A DNA stretch of 6,346 nt from Burkholderiales bacterium (GCA_005800795.1 SYEN01000267.1:1-6346); one strand, 5' to 3'; numbered from the stretch's first letter, positions 1 to 6,202 are shown. The notes: a model not told the origin generated them from the letters alone. Numbers and translations: made by a program.

Positions 1-2
1 AC

Positions 3-131
3 AACTATCGCGGCGTGTCGAAGTATTATTTCCCGATGTATTTAAAGGAAATCGAATACCGTTACAATCACCGCAACGACAACGTATTCAAGCTCTTTCT
101 TAAAATCTACTTTAGTTACGTTTCGCCCTAA
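3..131 (+). CDS. IS1595-family transposase, C-terminal fragment (cut by window start)
   Basis: Reading the third frame from the window start gives 42 residues, beginning NYRGVSKYYF and containing EIEYRYNHRND, then VFKLFLKIYFSYVSP and a TAA stop at 129-131. This is the pattern of the C-terminus of ISXO2-like (IS1595-family) DDE transposases, where the last part of the catalytic domain reads roughly Y-L-x-E-x-x-x-R-[YF]-N-x-R followed by a short F-rich tail. The catalytic D, D and E/N residues would lie upstream, outside the window, so it cannot be judged whether the full gene is intact. Codon use is more AT-rich than in the genes to the right, as expected for a mobile element. The subgroup assignment (IS1016-like or other) is not made. 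The family call rests on remembered motifs, not on a search. Confidence 0.72.
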   Translation, partial: NYRGVSKYYFPMYLKEIEYRYNHRNDNVFKLFLKIYFSYVSP

Positions 132-157
132 TTACCAAAAAAATTAATCAATTAAAA

Positions 158-180
158 CAGATACTTATATAGACTCTGCC
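158..180. mobile_element. Candidate terminal end of the IS1595-family element
   Basis: Beyond the transposase stop lies an AT-rich stretch (132-170) that changes abruptly to GC-rich coding sequence at about 181. Read on the minus strand, 158-180 begins GGCAGAGTCTATATAAG, which looks like an IS end that starts with GG and lies close to the transposase stop, as IS1595 elements usually do. The partner end and the target duplication are outside the window, so the boundary is a guess from the composition change and from the short distance. If it is right, the element stops just before the stop codon of the neighbouring Bug gene. Confidence 0.3.
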
Positions 181-181
181 G

Positions 182-1159
182 CTATTCGACCGGCTTGATT
201 TTCGCCGCCTTGATAACGCGCGAAAAGTACGCGAGCTCTTTGCGGATTTTCGCGGCCATCGCCTCCGGCGTGCTGGTAAGCACATCGGAGCCCGCCACTG
301 CGAGTTTTGAAATCATGTCGGACTCTTTCAGCATGCCATTCAGTGCACCGTTGAATTGCGTGATTATGGCGCGCGGTGTTTGCGCCGGGGCGAGAAAACC
401 CTGCCACGGCATGACATCGATGCCCGGCAACCCCGCCTCGGCAAAGGTTGGCACGTCAGGCAAAAACGGCAAACGCTCCTGAGCGGACGTCGCCAACACC
501 TTGACGCGGCCTGCCTTGATCGCCGCCATCGCCGCAGGCGGCGTGGCAAACACGAAATGCACCTCACTTTGCGCCAACGCGAGTTGCGCAGGCGCGCCGC
601 CCTTGTAGATCACGGTGGTGATATCGGTCTCGCTCACCTGCTTAAAAATCTCCGCCGCGATGTGACCAACGCCCCCCATGCCCGGCGCACCCGCGCGCAC
701 GGCGCCCGGCTTCGCGCGCGCCATCGCCACCAACTCTTTTACGTTATTCGCCGGCAACGAAATCGGCACCGTCAGCACCAGCGGCGACGCGCCCACCAGT
801 CCCATCGCCGCAAAATCACGGTCAGGATCGTACGGCACTTTGCGGCTCAGAAAAGGCATGATGGTATGCGACGCATACGCAAACAACAGCGTGTAACCAT
901 CCGGCGCTGCGCGTGCCACCAGCTCGGTGCCGATGATGCCGCCCGCGCCCGCGCGATTGTCGATCACCATTTGCTGCCCCAGCACCTGCGACAATCGGCT
1001 GGCGGCGATACGCGCCACGATGTCGGTAGCACCGCCGGTCGCCACTGGGACAATCAGGCGAATGGGGCGTTGCGGGTAGGCGGCCTGCTGCGCGCCTGCC
1101 GCAGCCGGCAACGCCAATATGCTGGCCAAGGTAGTTCGTAAGTATTTGTTTTTAAACAT
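182..1159 (-). CDS. Bug-family (TctC-like) periplasmic substrate-binding protein 1
   Basis: A 325-residue protein of the usual Bug length. The start at 1159 is chosen because MFKNKYLRTT opens a signal peptide: two Lys and an Arg, a hydrophobic core at about 9-20, and an AGA/QQA cleavage site after residue 23. Longer in-frame starts up to 1261 would overlap the hydrolase gene and bury the signal. Family marks are RPIRLIVPVATGGATD (31-46), the ligand loop; DNRAGAGGIIGTELVARAAPDGYTLL (68-92, discontinuous in conservation); YDPDRDF (110-116); VKELVAMARAKPG (140-152); and PDVPTFAEAGLPG (234-246). These proteins bind small carboxylates or related ligands in the periplasm, some feeding TctAB-type transporters; the ligand here cannot be read from sequence. 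It lies 14 nt downstream of the hydrolase stop, so the two are probably co-transcribed. The gap carries only a weak ribosome site. The C-terminus (KIKPVE) looks complete although an IS remnant follows immediately. Confidence 0.93.
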   Translation of the reverse strand: MFKNKYLRTTLASILALPAAAGAQQAAYPQRPIRLIVPVATGGATDIVARIAASRLSQVLGQQMVIDNRAGAGGIIGTELVARAAPDGYTLLFAYASHTIMPFLSRKVPYDPDRDFAAMGLVGASPLVLTVPISLPANNVKELVAMARAKPGAVRAGAPGMGGVGHIAAEIFKQVSETDITTVIYKGGAPAQLALAQSEVHFVFATPPAAMAAIKAGRVKVLATSAQERLPFLPDVPTFAEAGLPGIDVMPWQGFLAPAQTPRAIITQFNGALNGMLKESDMISKLAVAGSDVLTSTPEAMAAKIRKELAYFSRVIKAAKIKPVE

Positions 1160-1173
1160 ATTTTTATATTCTG

Positions 1174-2271
1174 CTACAGCACCAGCGGCGCCAATTTGCC
1201 ATCGCGATCGGATTGCAATTCCGCAAAGCGCTGCCCTTCCACCGTAGCGCTCTTCAACCACTCCAGCGCCGCCTTGTGCAGCACAAACCGCACGCGCTCG
1301 TACTGCATGAAGTGTGACGAGGAACCCACCTTGATGAACACGCGGTTATCCATTTTCAACCCACCCCACGTGGGCAAACGGTTCACATAATTGTCGAACT
1401 CACCGAGCATGAACAACGTCGGCGCTTTGATGTTGCCAATATTCGAGCGCCAACCAAAATTCATGCGATTGGGCGCACGCATGATGCCGCGGCCATCGGC
1501 CGTCCAATGCGCACCAAGGCCGTCTTCCTGCATCAGCGCCTTCCACATCACCTCGCGGATTTCCGCGTGTTCGATCTGACCCTCACTTTTGCAATCGTTT
1601 TCCCAACGCTCGACCATCAGTCTGTCCCAGCCTTGCAGCAACATCGGCGCACCCACCTCAGGGAACGGATTCGGCGGGGTATCGCTCGGAAAATACGGTG
1701 CGGGACCATACAGCACGAGCTTGTCCACCTTGTCCGGATGCATGGCCGCAAAGCCGCCCGCGCGTGGCGTACCGGTGGACCAGCCGATCAGGCTGATTTT
1801 TTCAACCTTGCGCAGATCCATGATGAACTTCACCACGGCTTCCACTTCATCATGTTCAGTGCGGCTCGACACCAGCTTGAAGCGGTAACGCGGTTGGGTG
1901 ACTTCTTTCAGCACATGCGGAATCAGCAAATGCTGCTGCGACGGATCGACGTTGGTTGGATCATCCATCATCGGCTTGGGTGAAGAACCGTACGCCGTGT
2001 GCGTCATCGCGAACACATCGTAGCCCGCGCGCGCCAGCACACGCATGAAACTGTAGTTGTCTTTGTAATCGAGATCGTAGGCCACGTTCGACGGCGAAAA
2101 GCCGCCATGCACAAATAGCACCACCGGCGGCTTTGCGCTTGCAGCAACAGAAGCTGCAACTTTCTCGCGCAAGGCCAAGCCGACGGTTTGCCCCAGATTC
2201 GCCGGTACGGTGGAAACGTGAGTGACGAAACGGTCGATGGTTTGGATGGTATCGTCGGTGTACATAATCAT
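1174..2271 (-). CDS. Alpha/beta-fold hydrolase
   Basis: A 365-residue protein without a signal peptide, hence probably cytoplasmic. The alpha/beta-hydrolase landmarks are in order: oxyanion-hole motif VLFVHGG (51-57), nucleophile elbow G-W-S-T-G (163-167, Ser165), acidic residue in LGEFDNYV (Asp293), and catalytic His in GSSSHFMQYE (His320). The triad is therefore complete and the enzyme is probably active as an esterase, lipase, amidase or similar hydrolase; the substrate is unknown. A cap region of about 100 residues (190-285, W-rich: GWDRLMVERWEND) lies between strands 6 and 7. Ser rather than Cys in the elbow argues against a PHA synthase, whose layout is distantly similar. The start could be Met1 (2271) or Met3 (2265); neither has a strong Shine-Dalgarno sequence, and Met1 is used here. 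It is first in a two-gene unit with Bug protein 1, and diverges from Bug protein 2, suggesting that it acts on the ligand one of them captures. Confidence 0.9.
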   Translation of the reverse strand: MIMYTDDTIQTIDRFVTHVSTVPANLGQTVGLALREKVAASVAASAKPPVVLFVHGGFSPSNVAYDLDYKDNYSFMRVLARAGYDVFAMTHTAYGSSPKPMMDDPTNVDPSQQHLLIPHVLKEVTQPRYRFKLVSSRTEHDEVEAVVKFIMDLRKVEKISLIGWSTGTPRAGGFAAMHPDKVDKLVLYGPAPYFPSDTPPNPFPEVGAPMLLQGWDRLMVERWENDCKSEGQIEHAEIREVMWKALMQEDGLGAHWTADGRGIMRAPNRMNFGWRSNIGNIKAPTLFMLGEFDNYVNRLPTWGGLKMDNRVFIKVGSSSHFMQYERVRFVLHKAALEWLKSATVEGQRFAELQSDRDGKLAPLVL

Positions 2272-2295
2272 GGATGATGTTGAAAGTTGCCACGA

Positions 2296-2301
2296 ATTGT
2301 A
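2296..2301 (-). promoter_or_regulatory. Candidate -10 box for the hydrolase-Bug 1 unit
   Basis: On the minus strand 2301-2296 reads TACAAT, one mismatch from the sigma-70 -10 consensus, in the context GGCTACAATTCG. Transcription would begin near 2289, leaving a leader of about 18 nt before the ATG at 2271. No convincing TTGACA-like -35 is seen 16-18 bp upstream, so this would be a weak or activator-dependent promoter. Inference from sequence only. Confidence 0.35.
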
Positions 2302-2345
2302 GCCCTTATGGCGCGCACCGTTATACGGGATTTGCTCTCCCCGAA

Positions 2346-2376
2346 TTGGGGCCTCCCCAGAGGCTGCGGGTAAAAT
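2346..2376 (+). promoter_or_regulatory. Candidate promoter of Bug gene 2, with a small dyad in its spacer
   Basis: TTGGGG (2346-2351) and TAAAAT (2371-2376) could be -35 and -10 boxes with a 19-bp spacer; the -10 is good and the -35 poor. Between them lies a perfect short dyad, GCCTC (2351-2355), loop CCCA, GAGGC (2360-2364), which may be an operator half-site pair or chance. The transcript would start near 2383, only about 15 nt before the ATG at 2398, so the Shine-Dalgarno sequence would sit almost at the 5' end. Confidence 0.3.
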
Positions 2377-2385
2377 GGCAGCTTC

Positions 2386-2391
2386 GAGGAG
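2386..2391 (+). promoter_or_regulatory. Shine-Dalgarno site of Bug gene 2
   Basis: GAGGAG lies 6 nt before the ATG at 2398, near-ideal spacing. It supports the 2398 start, which also gives a proper signal peptide. Confidence 0.7.
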
Positions 2392-2397
2392 ATTTCG

Positions 2398-3390
2398 ATG
2401 CCGTCAGTTTCAGTTCGCCCATCAAGAACAGGAACCTTTATCTTTGTCCTTGCCACAGCGTTGGCCGCCCACCACGCGCACGCGCAATCCTACCCCGCCA
2501 AACCCGTGCGCATCGTCGTCGGCTTCGTGCCCGGCGGCGGCAGTGATTTCATCGCCCGATTGGTATCGCAAAAAATCACTGAGCCCCTCGGTCGCTCCGT
2601 GCTGATCGACAATCGCCCGGGCGCAGGCGGCGTGATCGCCACTGAATACGTTGCGCGCCAACCCGCCGACGGCTACACGCTGCTGCTCACCAGTGCCGGG
2701 CCCAACGGCATCGCGCCCGCGATGACTGCAAAAATTGCCTACGACCCGCTGAGAGATTTCGACGCCATCACGCAGGTGGTGAACATGCCGTTCATGATGG
2801 CGGTGCACCCGTCACTGCCGGTGAAAAACGTGAAGGAGCTGATCACGCTCGCGCGTACGAGGCCGGGACAACTCAATTTCGGCTCGGCGGGCCACGGGTC
2901 CACCAATCTTCTGGTCGGCGAAATACTTAAAATGTCCGCCAAAATCCAGCTCACGCACGTGCCGTACAAGGGCGTCGCAGCCGCAATGACCGATGCCATC
3001 TCCGGGCAAATTCAACTCATGTCGGGCGATCTGGTAACGATCTGGCCGCAGGCCCGAAACGGCAAGCTGCGCGCACTCGCTGTCACCTCGGCCAAACGCT
3101 CGTCGCTAACCCCTGAGATTCCCACCATTGCCGAAACAGGCGTGCCCGGTTTCGACACCAGCGGCTGGTTCGGCCTGGTCGCGCCCACTGGCACACCGCG
3201 CGCCGTCATCGAGCGTTTGCATACCGAAATCGTCAAGGGAATCACTGCCGCCGACGCGCGCGAACGTTTAAGCGCCATAGGCGGCGACGTGGTGGCCAGC
3301 AGCAGCGCGGATTTCGCCACGTTCATGCGCGCGGATCATGTCAAGTGGGCCAAGGTGGTCGCGGCGGTCGGTTTGCGGGATAATCCGTAA
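2398..3390 (+). CDS. Bug-family (TctC-like) periplasmic substrate-binding protein 2
   Basis: A 330-residue protein starting at the ATG preceded by GAGGAG. Residues 1-29 form a signal peptide: Arg7 and Arg10, hydrophobic segment at about 12-24, cleavage after AHA (27-29). The mature part opens with YPAKPVRIVVGFVPGGGSD (32-50), a textbook Bug ligand loop, followed by IDNRPGAGGVIATEY (70-84), QPADGYTLL (88-96), YDPLRDFDAI (115-124), VKELITLARTRPGQLNFGS (145-163), THVPYKG (186-192) and PEIPTIAETGVPGFD (239-253). It should bind a small, probably carboxylated, ligand in the periplasm; the ligand is not predictable. It is clearly diverged from Bug protein 1 (for example GFVPGGGSD against VPVATGGATD), so the two probably have different ligands rather than being a recent duplication. 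It is transcribed away from the hydrolase-Bug 1 unit, with a shared 126-bp control region. No TctA/TctB genes are nearby. Confidence 0.94.
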   Translation: MPSVSVRPSRTGTFIFVLATALAAHHAHAQSYPAKPVRIVVGFVPGGGSDFIARLVSQKITEPLGRSVLIDNRPGAGGVIATEYVARQPADGYTLLLTSAGPNGIAPAMTAKIAYDPLRDFDAITQVVNMPFMMAVHPSLPVKNVKELITLARTRPGQLNFGSAGHGSTNLLVGEILKMSAKIQLTHVPYKGVAAAMTDAISGQIQLMSGDLVTIWPQARNGKLRALAVTSAKRSSLTPEIPTIAETGVPGFDTSGWFGLVAPTGTPRAVIERLHTEIVKGITAADARERLSAIGGDVVASSSADFATFMRADHVKWAKVVAAVGLRDNP

Positions 3391-3454
3391 GTATATGATT
3401 AATTTATATTTTTTTGACTACTTTGGCGCCATTGCAACCAGCCGACCCATCCTG
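3391..3454. other. Convergent intergenic gap between Bug 2 and the RTX gene
   Basis: This 64-bp gap separates two genes that run towards each other. It holds an AT-rich part with a run of seven T (3409-3415) just after the Bug 2 stop, but no strong GC-rich hairpin precedes the run; the nearest dyad (CGGA/TCCG around 3377-3387) is short and inside the coding end. A TCCTG/CAGGA dyad (3450-3454 and 3464-3468) spans the RTX stop codon but lacks a T-tract. No terminator is claimed. Confidence 0.4.
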
Positions 3455-3457
3455 CTA

Positions 3458-3781
3458 TTGAAACAGGAAAAACTCGTCAGTAAGGCTGGTCGCCGTAACT
3501 CCTACCAAAGTAACCATTCGCGTATCCAAGTTAATTCCGTTGGCCGCACCGTTCGCATCGACATAGACATCCGTGTTTAGCGTGTTCTGAAACACGTAGA
3601 GAAATCCGTCTGCACGTGGCGTGGTTCCTGAGTAACCCAGCGAGTCGAACAGCGGCCGAAAATCCAGACCGTCGTTCAGGCCAGCACGCATATCAAAGCC
3701 GTAGATGCTGTCGCCCTGATCGGTCATCGCCTGATACACAAACAGGTCACTACCGGTAGTCGCGCCGCCAAAATCCACCGC
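3458..3781 (-). other. C-terminal type I secretion region of the RTX protein
   Basis: The last 108 residues contain GSDLFVYQAMTDQGDSIYGF, then NDGLDFRPLFDSLGYSG and DGFLYVFQNTLNTDVYVDAN, and end with VTLVGVTATSLTDEFFLFQ. This order (a D-x-I-x-x-F-D segment, a L-D-F/L-x-x-L-F segment, a V-D-x-D/N-G segment and an acidic residue followed by hydrophobics at the very end) is typical of C-terminal targets of type I exporters in RTX adhesins. Confidence 0.7.
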
Positions 3782-4402
3782 ATTGCTGCCCAGCATCACC
3801 TCTGTGCCCACACCACCCACGATGTAGTCATTACCATTGTCGCCGTCAATAATGTCATTGCCAGCAGCGCCGAAAATCACGTCGTTTCCGCCGCCGCCGT
3901 CGAGCAGATCGTTTCCGTCCTCACCCATGATCTGATCGTCGCCGCCATTCGCGCCCGGCTCGCCCGCCTCACCCATCATGATGTCGTCGTCCACACCGCC
4001 CTGCAGCGTGTCGTTACCAAATCCGAACGTCAGATAAAACCCGTCGCCAAAAATGATGTCGGCGCCATCGTCGCCCATGAGCATGTCGTTACCCTGCCTG
4101 CCGTCGACCGCATCAAACTCATTGCCACCAGAGATGGTGTCGTTCCCGGTTTCTCCCACCAGTACATCCTGCCCCGCACCACCAGTAACATTGTCGTCGC
4201 CAGCGCCGCCGAGTACGGTATCTGCACCGTTCTCGCCGTTGATAATATCGTTTCCGGCCACGCCGGCCAGCGGGTTGATACTATTTCCCAGCTCGCCTTC
4301 GAGCCAGTCGTTGCCTTCGCCGCCAGACAAAATGTCCACACCGCCGTTGCCGGTCAACGTATCGTTGCCAGCGCCGCCATTCAAGACATCAGCGCCCCCG
4401 GG
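3782..4402 (-). repeat. RTX block 4, the main array
   Basis: About 19-20 nonapeptide-like units, for example GGAGNDTLTG, GGEGNDWLEG, GENGADTVLG, GGAGDDNVTG, GEDGNDLLDG, GGGNDVIFG and GDNGNDYIVGG. A few short insertions break the periodicity (LGNSINPLAGV, DGFYLTFGFG, EAGEPGANGG). Tandem units of this type form calcium-bound parallel beta-rolls outside the cell. The array is intact in frame, which argues that the gene lost function only recently. Confidence 0.9.
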
Positions 4403-4678
4403 GCCAGTTATAACATCTATCACTATAGAGCCGGTCAGCGTAATTGGCGCATTGCCGACGATGGCATTGTTGATATTCACCCGGTCAACGGCATCCCAGT
4501 TGGTGAAGGCAAATCCTGCGGCGCTGAAGCTGGTTATGGAATCACTGTTGACGTTGATGGTTACCGAATTGGCAACGCCCCCGCCATTGCTTAGAAACTC
4601 GGTATTCAGGCTTATGCGGTCCGCGGCAAGCTGGCGGGAATCAAAAGTCGCAAAGCAGTTGCCTTCAAAATAGATCTG

Positions 4679-4681
4679 CTA
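4679..4681 (-). other. In-frame amber stop (lesion 3)
   Basis: After VAPMRSI a TAG interrupts the frame, but the same frame then runs on without a stop (QIYFEGN, LAADRISLNTEF, NSVTINVNSD, INNAIVGNAPITLTG) straight into RTX block 4. A single change from CAG, GAG or AAG would explain it. The apparent start of the downstream piece at 4480 is a GTG inside this reading and not a real gene start. Confidence 0.75.
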
Positions 4682-4747
4682 GATCGAACGCATGGGCGCG
4701 ACAAGCGAATAAGTAGAGAAATCGATCCCAAAGTTACCTATCATGCG

Positions 4748-4945
4748 AAGCTGATCCGTGCCGGCGCCGCCTTCGAAAATGTCTTGCGAGTTATCCAGAA
4801 GGTTGGAGGAAAAATCGAATCGATCATTACCGTTACCGCCCAAAAGCAGGTCCGTGCCCAGACCGCCAGTCAACGTATCATTACCATCGCCGCCCATCAG
4901 CGTATCCGTACCTTCGCCGCCCGCAAGGCTATCATCGCCCGTCCC
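4748..4945 (-). repeat. RTX block 3
   Basis: The translation holds consecutive units GTGDDSLAG, GEGTDTLMG, GDGNDTLTG, GLGTDLLLG and GNGNDRFDF, followed after a short insertion by GGAGTDQLRMIG. Near-perfect RTX nonapeptides, on the frame that starts after the second frameshift. Confidence 0.85.
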
Positions 4946-4957
4946 TGACAGTTGGGA

Positions 4958-5424
4958 GAGTGAAACGTTTAACGTATACGAAGAACCCCCTCCTACTGCC
5001 AGGGGAACCAAATCGCGGTTGAATACATTGCCCGCTTGCGTCTTATTGCCGACTTCCAGCGTGTAGAAGCCAGCCGTAGGCGCGGTGTACGCCAGAAATG
5101 AATCCAAGGTAGTCGCCGAACCGAAATCTCCCAGCAGGACATCAGAAGTATCGTTAAGCCCCACCACCGTGCCCTGCGAGTCACTCAGTCTCACACGCTA
5201 TCCAGATTGGTAGTGGTGTCGATATCGAAAAACACCGTCTGCCCGGCGGCGAGGTTAATGCGATAGAACTCCACGATATCGGTCCCATCGGAGGGCGATA
5301 CCACCGACAGACTTCGGACAAAGTCAGTTTCGCTGGCGGCGATGTTGAAATTCGCAAATCCATCCCTGTAAATCGTAGTGCCGTTGTTGACGTCCGAAAT
5401 GTCGAGCGCGCTGGCAACGCTGTT
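4958..5424 (-). other. PPC-like (pre-peptidase C-terminal) beta-domain coding segment
   Basis: Around the second frameshift the translation reads NSVASALDI, then IVEFYRINLAAGQTVFFDID, NLDS, (V)RLSDSQGTVVGLND, LDSFLAYTAPTAGFYTLEV and SYTLNVSL. The order (acidic YRI-LAAGQ-V-FDID, then L-D-x-x-x-R-L-x-D-x-x-G, then A-G-x-Y-x-L-x-V) is that of PPC beta-sandwich domains, found in secreted proteases and surface proteins. Here it lies between RTX blocks rather than next to a protease. The domain call is from motif memory. Confidence 0.6.
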
Positions 5425-5484
5425 ATTATTTAAATTTGCGGCACGAACGATGGTGCCGGATCCGTTAAACGCAGAAAACGTATT

Positions 5485-5621
5485 TTCGTCCCCGATCAAA
5501 AAATCATCGCCCGAGCCACCGGCTAGCGTGTCATTTCCGAGGTAACGTAACCCGCGAGCCGGTCCCTGCCACCATTCCCAGAAAAGGTTTCATTCGCGGC
5601 GTTACCCCGTATAAAATCATT
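5485..5621 (-). repeat. RTX block 2, interrupted by the first frameshift
   Basis: In the first frame this reads LNDFIRGNAANETFSGNGGR and then DRLAG. After the 5-bp duplication the repeat continues in another frame as LGNDTLAGGSGDDFLIGDEN. Joining the two at the duplication restores an unbroken run of about four or five units, which is the main proof that both frames belong to one ancestral gene. Confidence 0.75.
5542..5551 (-). other. 5-bp tandem duplication (GTTAC x2) causing frameshift 1
   Basis: On the minus strand GTTAC occurs twice in direct succession. Removing one copy changes LAG-Y-V-T-S-E-M-T-R-stop into LAG-Y-L-G-N-D-T-L-A-G-G, which is a perfect RTX continuation. The duplication is therefore the probable inactivating event. 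Confidence 0.75.
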
Positions 5622-5750
5622 GAGATCGGTGGCGGAAATGATTTCGATGCCGGTAATGGTTGCCGCGGTTCCCGGGTTGAATCGCCAGGCATTACCGATC
5701 GCGAGATCTATGTTGGTGCCGACGAGCGTTGGATTTGCCACCGCGTTGTA

Positions 5751-5918
5751 GCCACCCAGATCCAGAGTGTCGGTTCCGGATCCGCCATCGATGTTGTCCT
5801 CTGTTGCGACACCGGACAACCTAATCACGTCGTTGCCGGCGCCCAAGTTGATCGTGTCTCGGCCCGCGCCCCCTTGGACGAAATCACTGAGATTGCCTCC
5901 GATAAAGGTATCACCAGC
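5751..5918 (-). repeat. RTX block 1 (N-terminal, degenerate)
   Basis: Residues 36-91 of the first segment contain nonapeptide-like units such as GGAGRDTINL, GAGNDVIRLSG and GGSGTDTLDLGG, matching the calcium-binding pattern G-G-x-G-x-D-x-U-x. The block is about five or six units with short insertions. Confidence 0.75.
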
Positions 5919-6023
5919 GACGTCCTGCAGCTCGGGCACCGTTCCACCGGTAAATTCCAGTAATCCACCATTTGTCGCGTTTGCAACATTTTGCGCATTG
6001 AGCGCACCGGTAAATGTGGCCAT

Positions 6024-6202
6024 TGAGTCCTTTTCTAATTTGTCTTGTAGCTAAGTTAATTGATCCGATGGAAGCGCGCTGGATAATCCAATAGGCCGGT
6101 GTCCGTTTCCGTTACTTGACGCTGGCCGCATGCGGGACAGCATCGCTACATTTTTACTTAAACTATTCATCGCTCGCTCATTCTAACTTAACTCACTAGC
6201 CA
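6024..6202. other. Upstream region of the RTX gene, with one small unrecognised ORF
   Basis: This 179-bp stretch lies between the RTX start and the IS4 end. On the minus strand an ORF of 39 codons runs from ATG at 6170 to TAG at 6051-6053 (MNSLSKNVAMLSRM, then RPASSNGNGHRPIG and so on). It is not recognised, has no clear Shine-Dalgarno sequence and may be chance. It ends 27 nt before the RTX start and could be part of its leader. No convincing promoter is seen for the RTX gene; TTGGAT (minus strand, 6091-6086) is the only weak -35-like element. The IS4 insertion may have removed the original promoter. Confidence 0.35.
6028..6033 (-). promoter_or_regulatory. Shine-Dalgarno site of the RTX gene
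   Basis: On the minus strand AAAGGA precedes the ATG at 6023 by 4 nt (CTCA). This supports the 6023 start, after which the translation is immediately RTX-protein-like. Confidence 0.55.

Larger units (their letters stand above)
3455..6023 (-). pseudogene. RTX-type calcium-binding protein with PPC-like domain and type I secretion tail, broken by two frameshifts and an amber stop
   Basis: The ATG at 6023 (MATFTGALNA, preceded by AAAGGA) opens a reading that can be followed in pieces to the TAG at 3455-3457, about 853-854 codons after repair. Order: RTX block 1 (5751-5918), spacer, RTX block 2 (5485-5621), PPC-like beta-domain (4958-5424), RTX block 3 (4748-4945), an Asn/Ser/Thr-rich beta spacer (about 4410-4745), RTX block 4 (3782-4402), then a tail ending SLTDEFFLFQ typical of type I (ABC exporter) substrates. 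There is no Sec signal peptide, as expected for this route. Lesions: a 5-bp duplication at 5542-5551, a frameshift at about 5192-5199, and an in-frame TAG at 4679-4681. The repeats themselves are well kept, so decay is recent. The product would have been a secreted or surface-attached calcium-folded protein; no enzymatic domain is seen. Assembly or sequencing error is the main alternative. No exporter genes are nearby. Confidence 0.85.

Noticed and set aside
356..1141. 261-codon plus-strand ORF rich in Arg and His
   Set aside because: It lies fully antisense to Bug gene 1, has low-complexity Arg/His composition typical of a shadow frame in GC-rich DNA, and matches no family.
1160..1261. Longer start for Bug gene 1 at 1261
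   Set aside because: It would overlap the hydrolase by 88 nt and put 34 non-signal residues before a clear signal peptide starting at 1159.
1507..1983. 158-codon plus-strand ORF inside the hydrolase region
   Set aside because: Antisense to a gene with an intact catalytic triad; no recognisable motif or ribosome site.
3450..3468. TCCTG/CAGGA hairpin as a transcription terminator
   Set aside because: Only a 5-bp stem with a 9-nt loop, it spans the RTX stop codon and has no T-tract on the expected side.
3782..4402. Periodic repeats as a possible CRISPR array or satellite DNA
   Set aside because: The 27-bp periodicity is that of nonapeptide coding units with degenerate DNA sequence, not identical repeats separated by unique spacers.
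4053..4673. 206-codon plus-strand ORF rich in Pro and Ser
   Set aside because: It is the antisense shadow of the RTX array; its PSPPxxSxS periodicity mirrors the repeated Gly-Asp codons on the other strand.
4679..5499. Separate small genes starting at 5499 (TTG), 5194 (GTG) and 4480 (GTG)
   Set aside because: These starts lie inside continuous repeat or domain sequence that extends upstream in the same frame; they are fragments of one broken gene.
5192..5551. Programmed ribosomal frameshifting to express the RTX protein
   Set aside because: Neither site shows a typical slippery heptamer with a downstream structure, and a third lesion (an in-frame TAG) would still stop translation.
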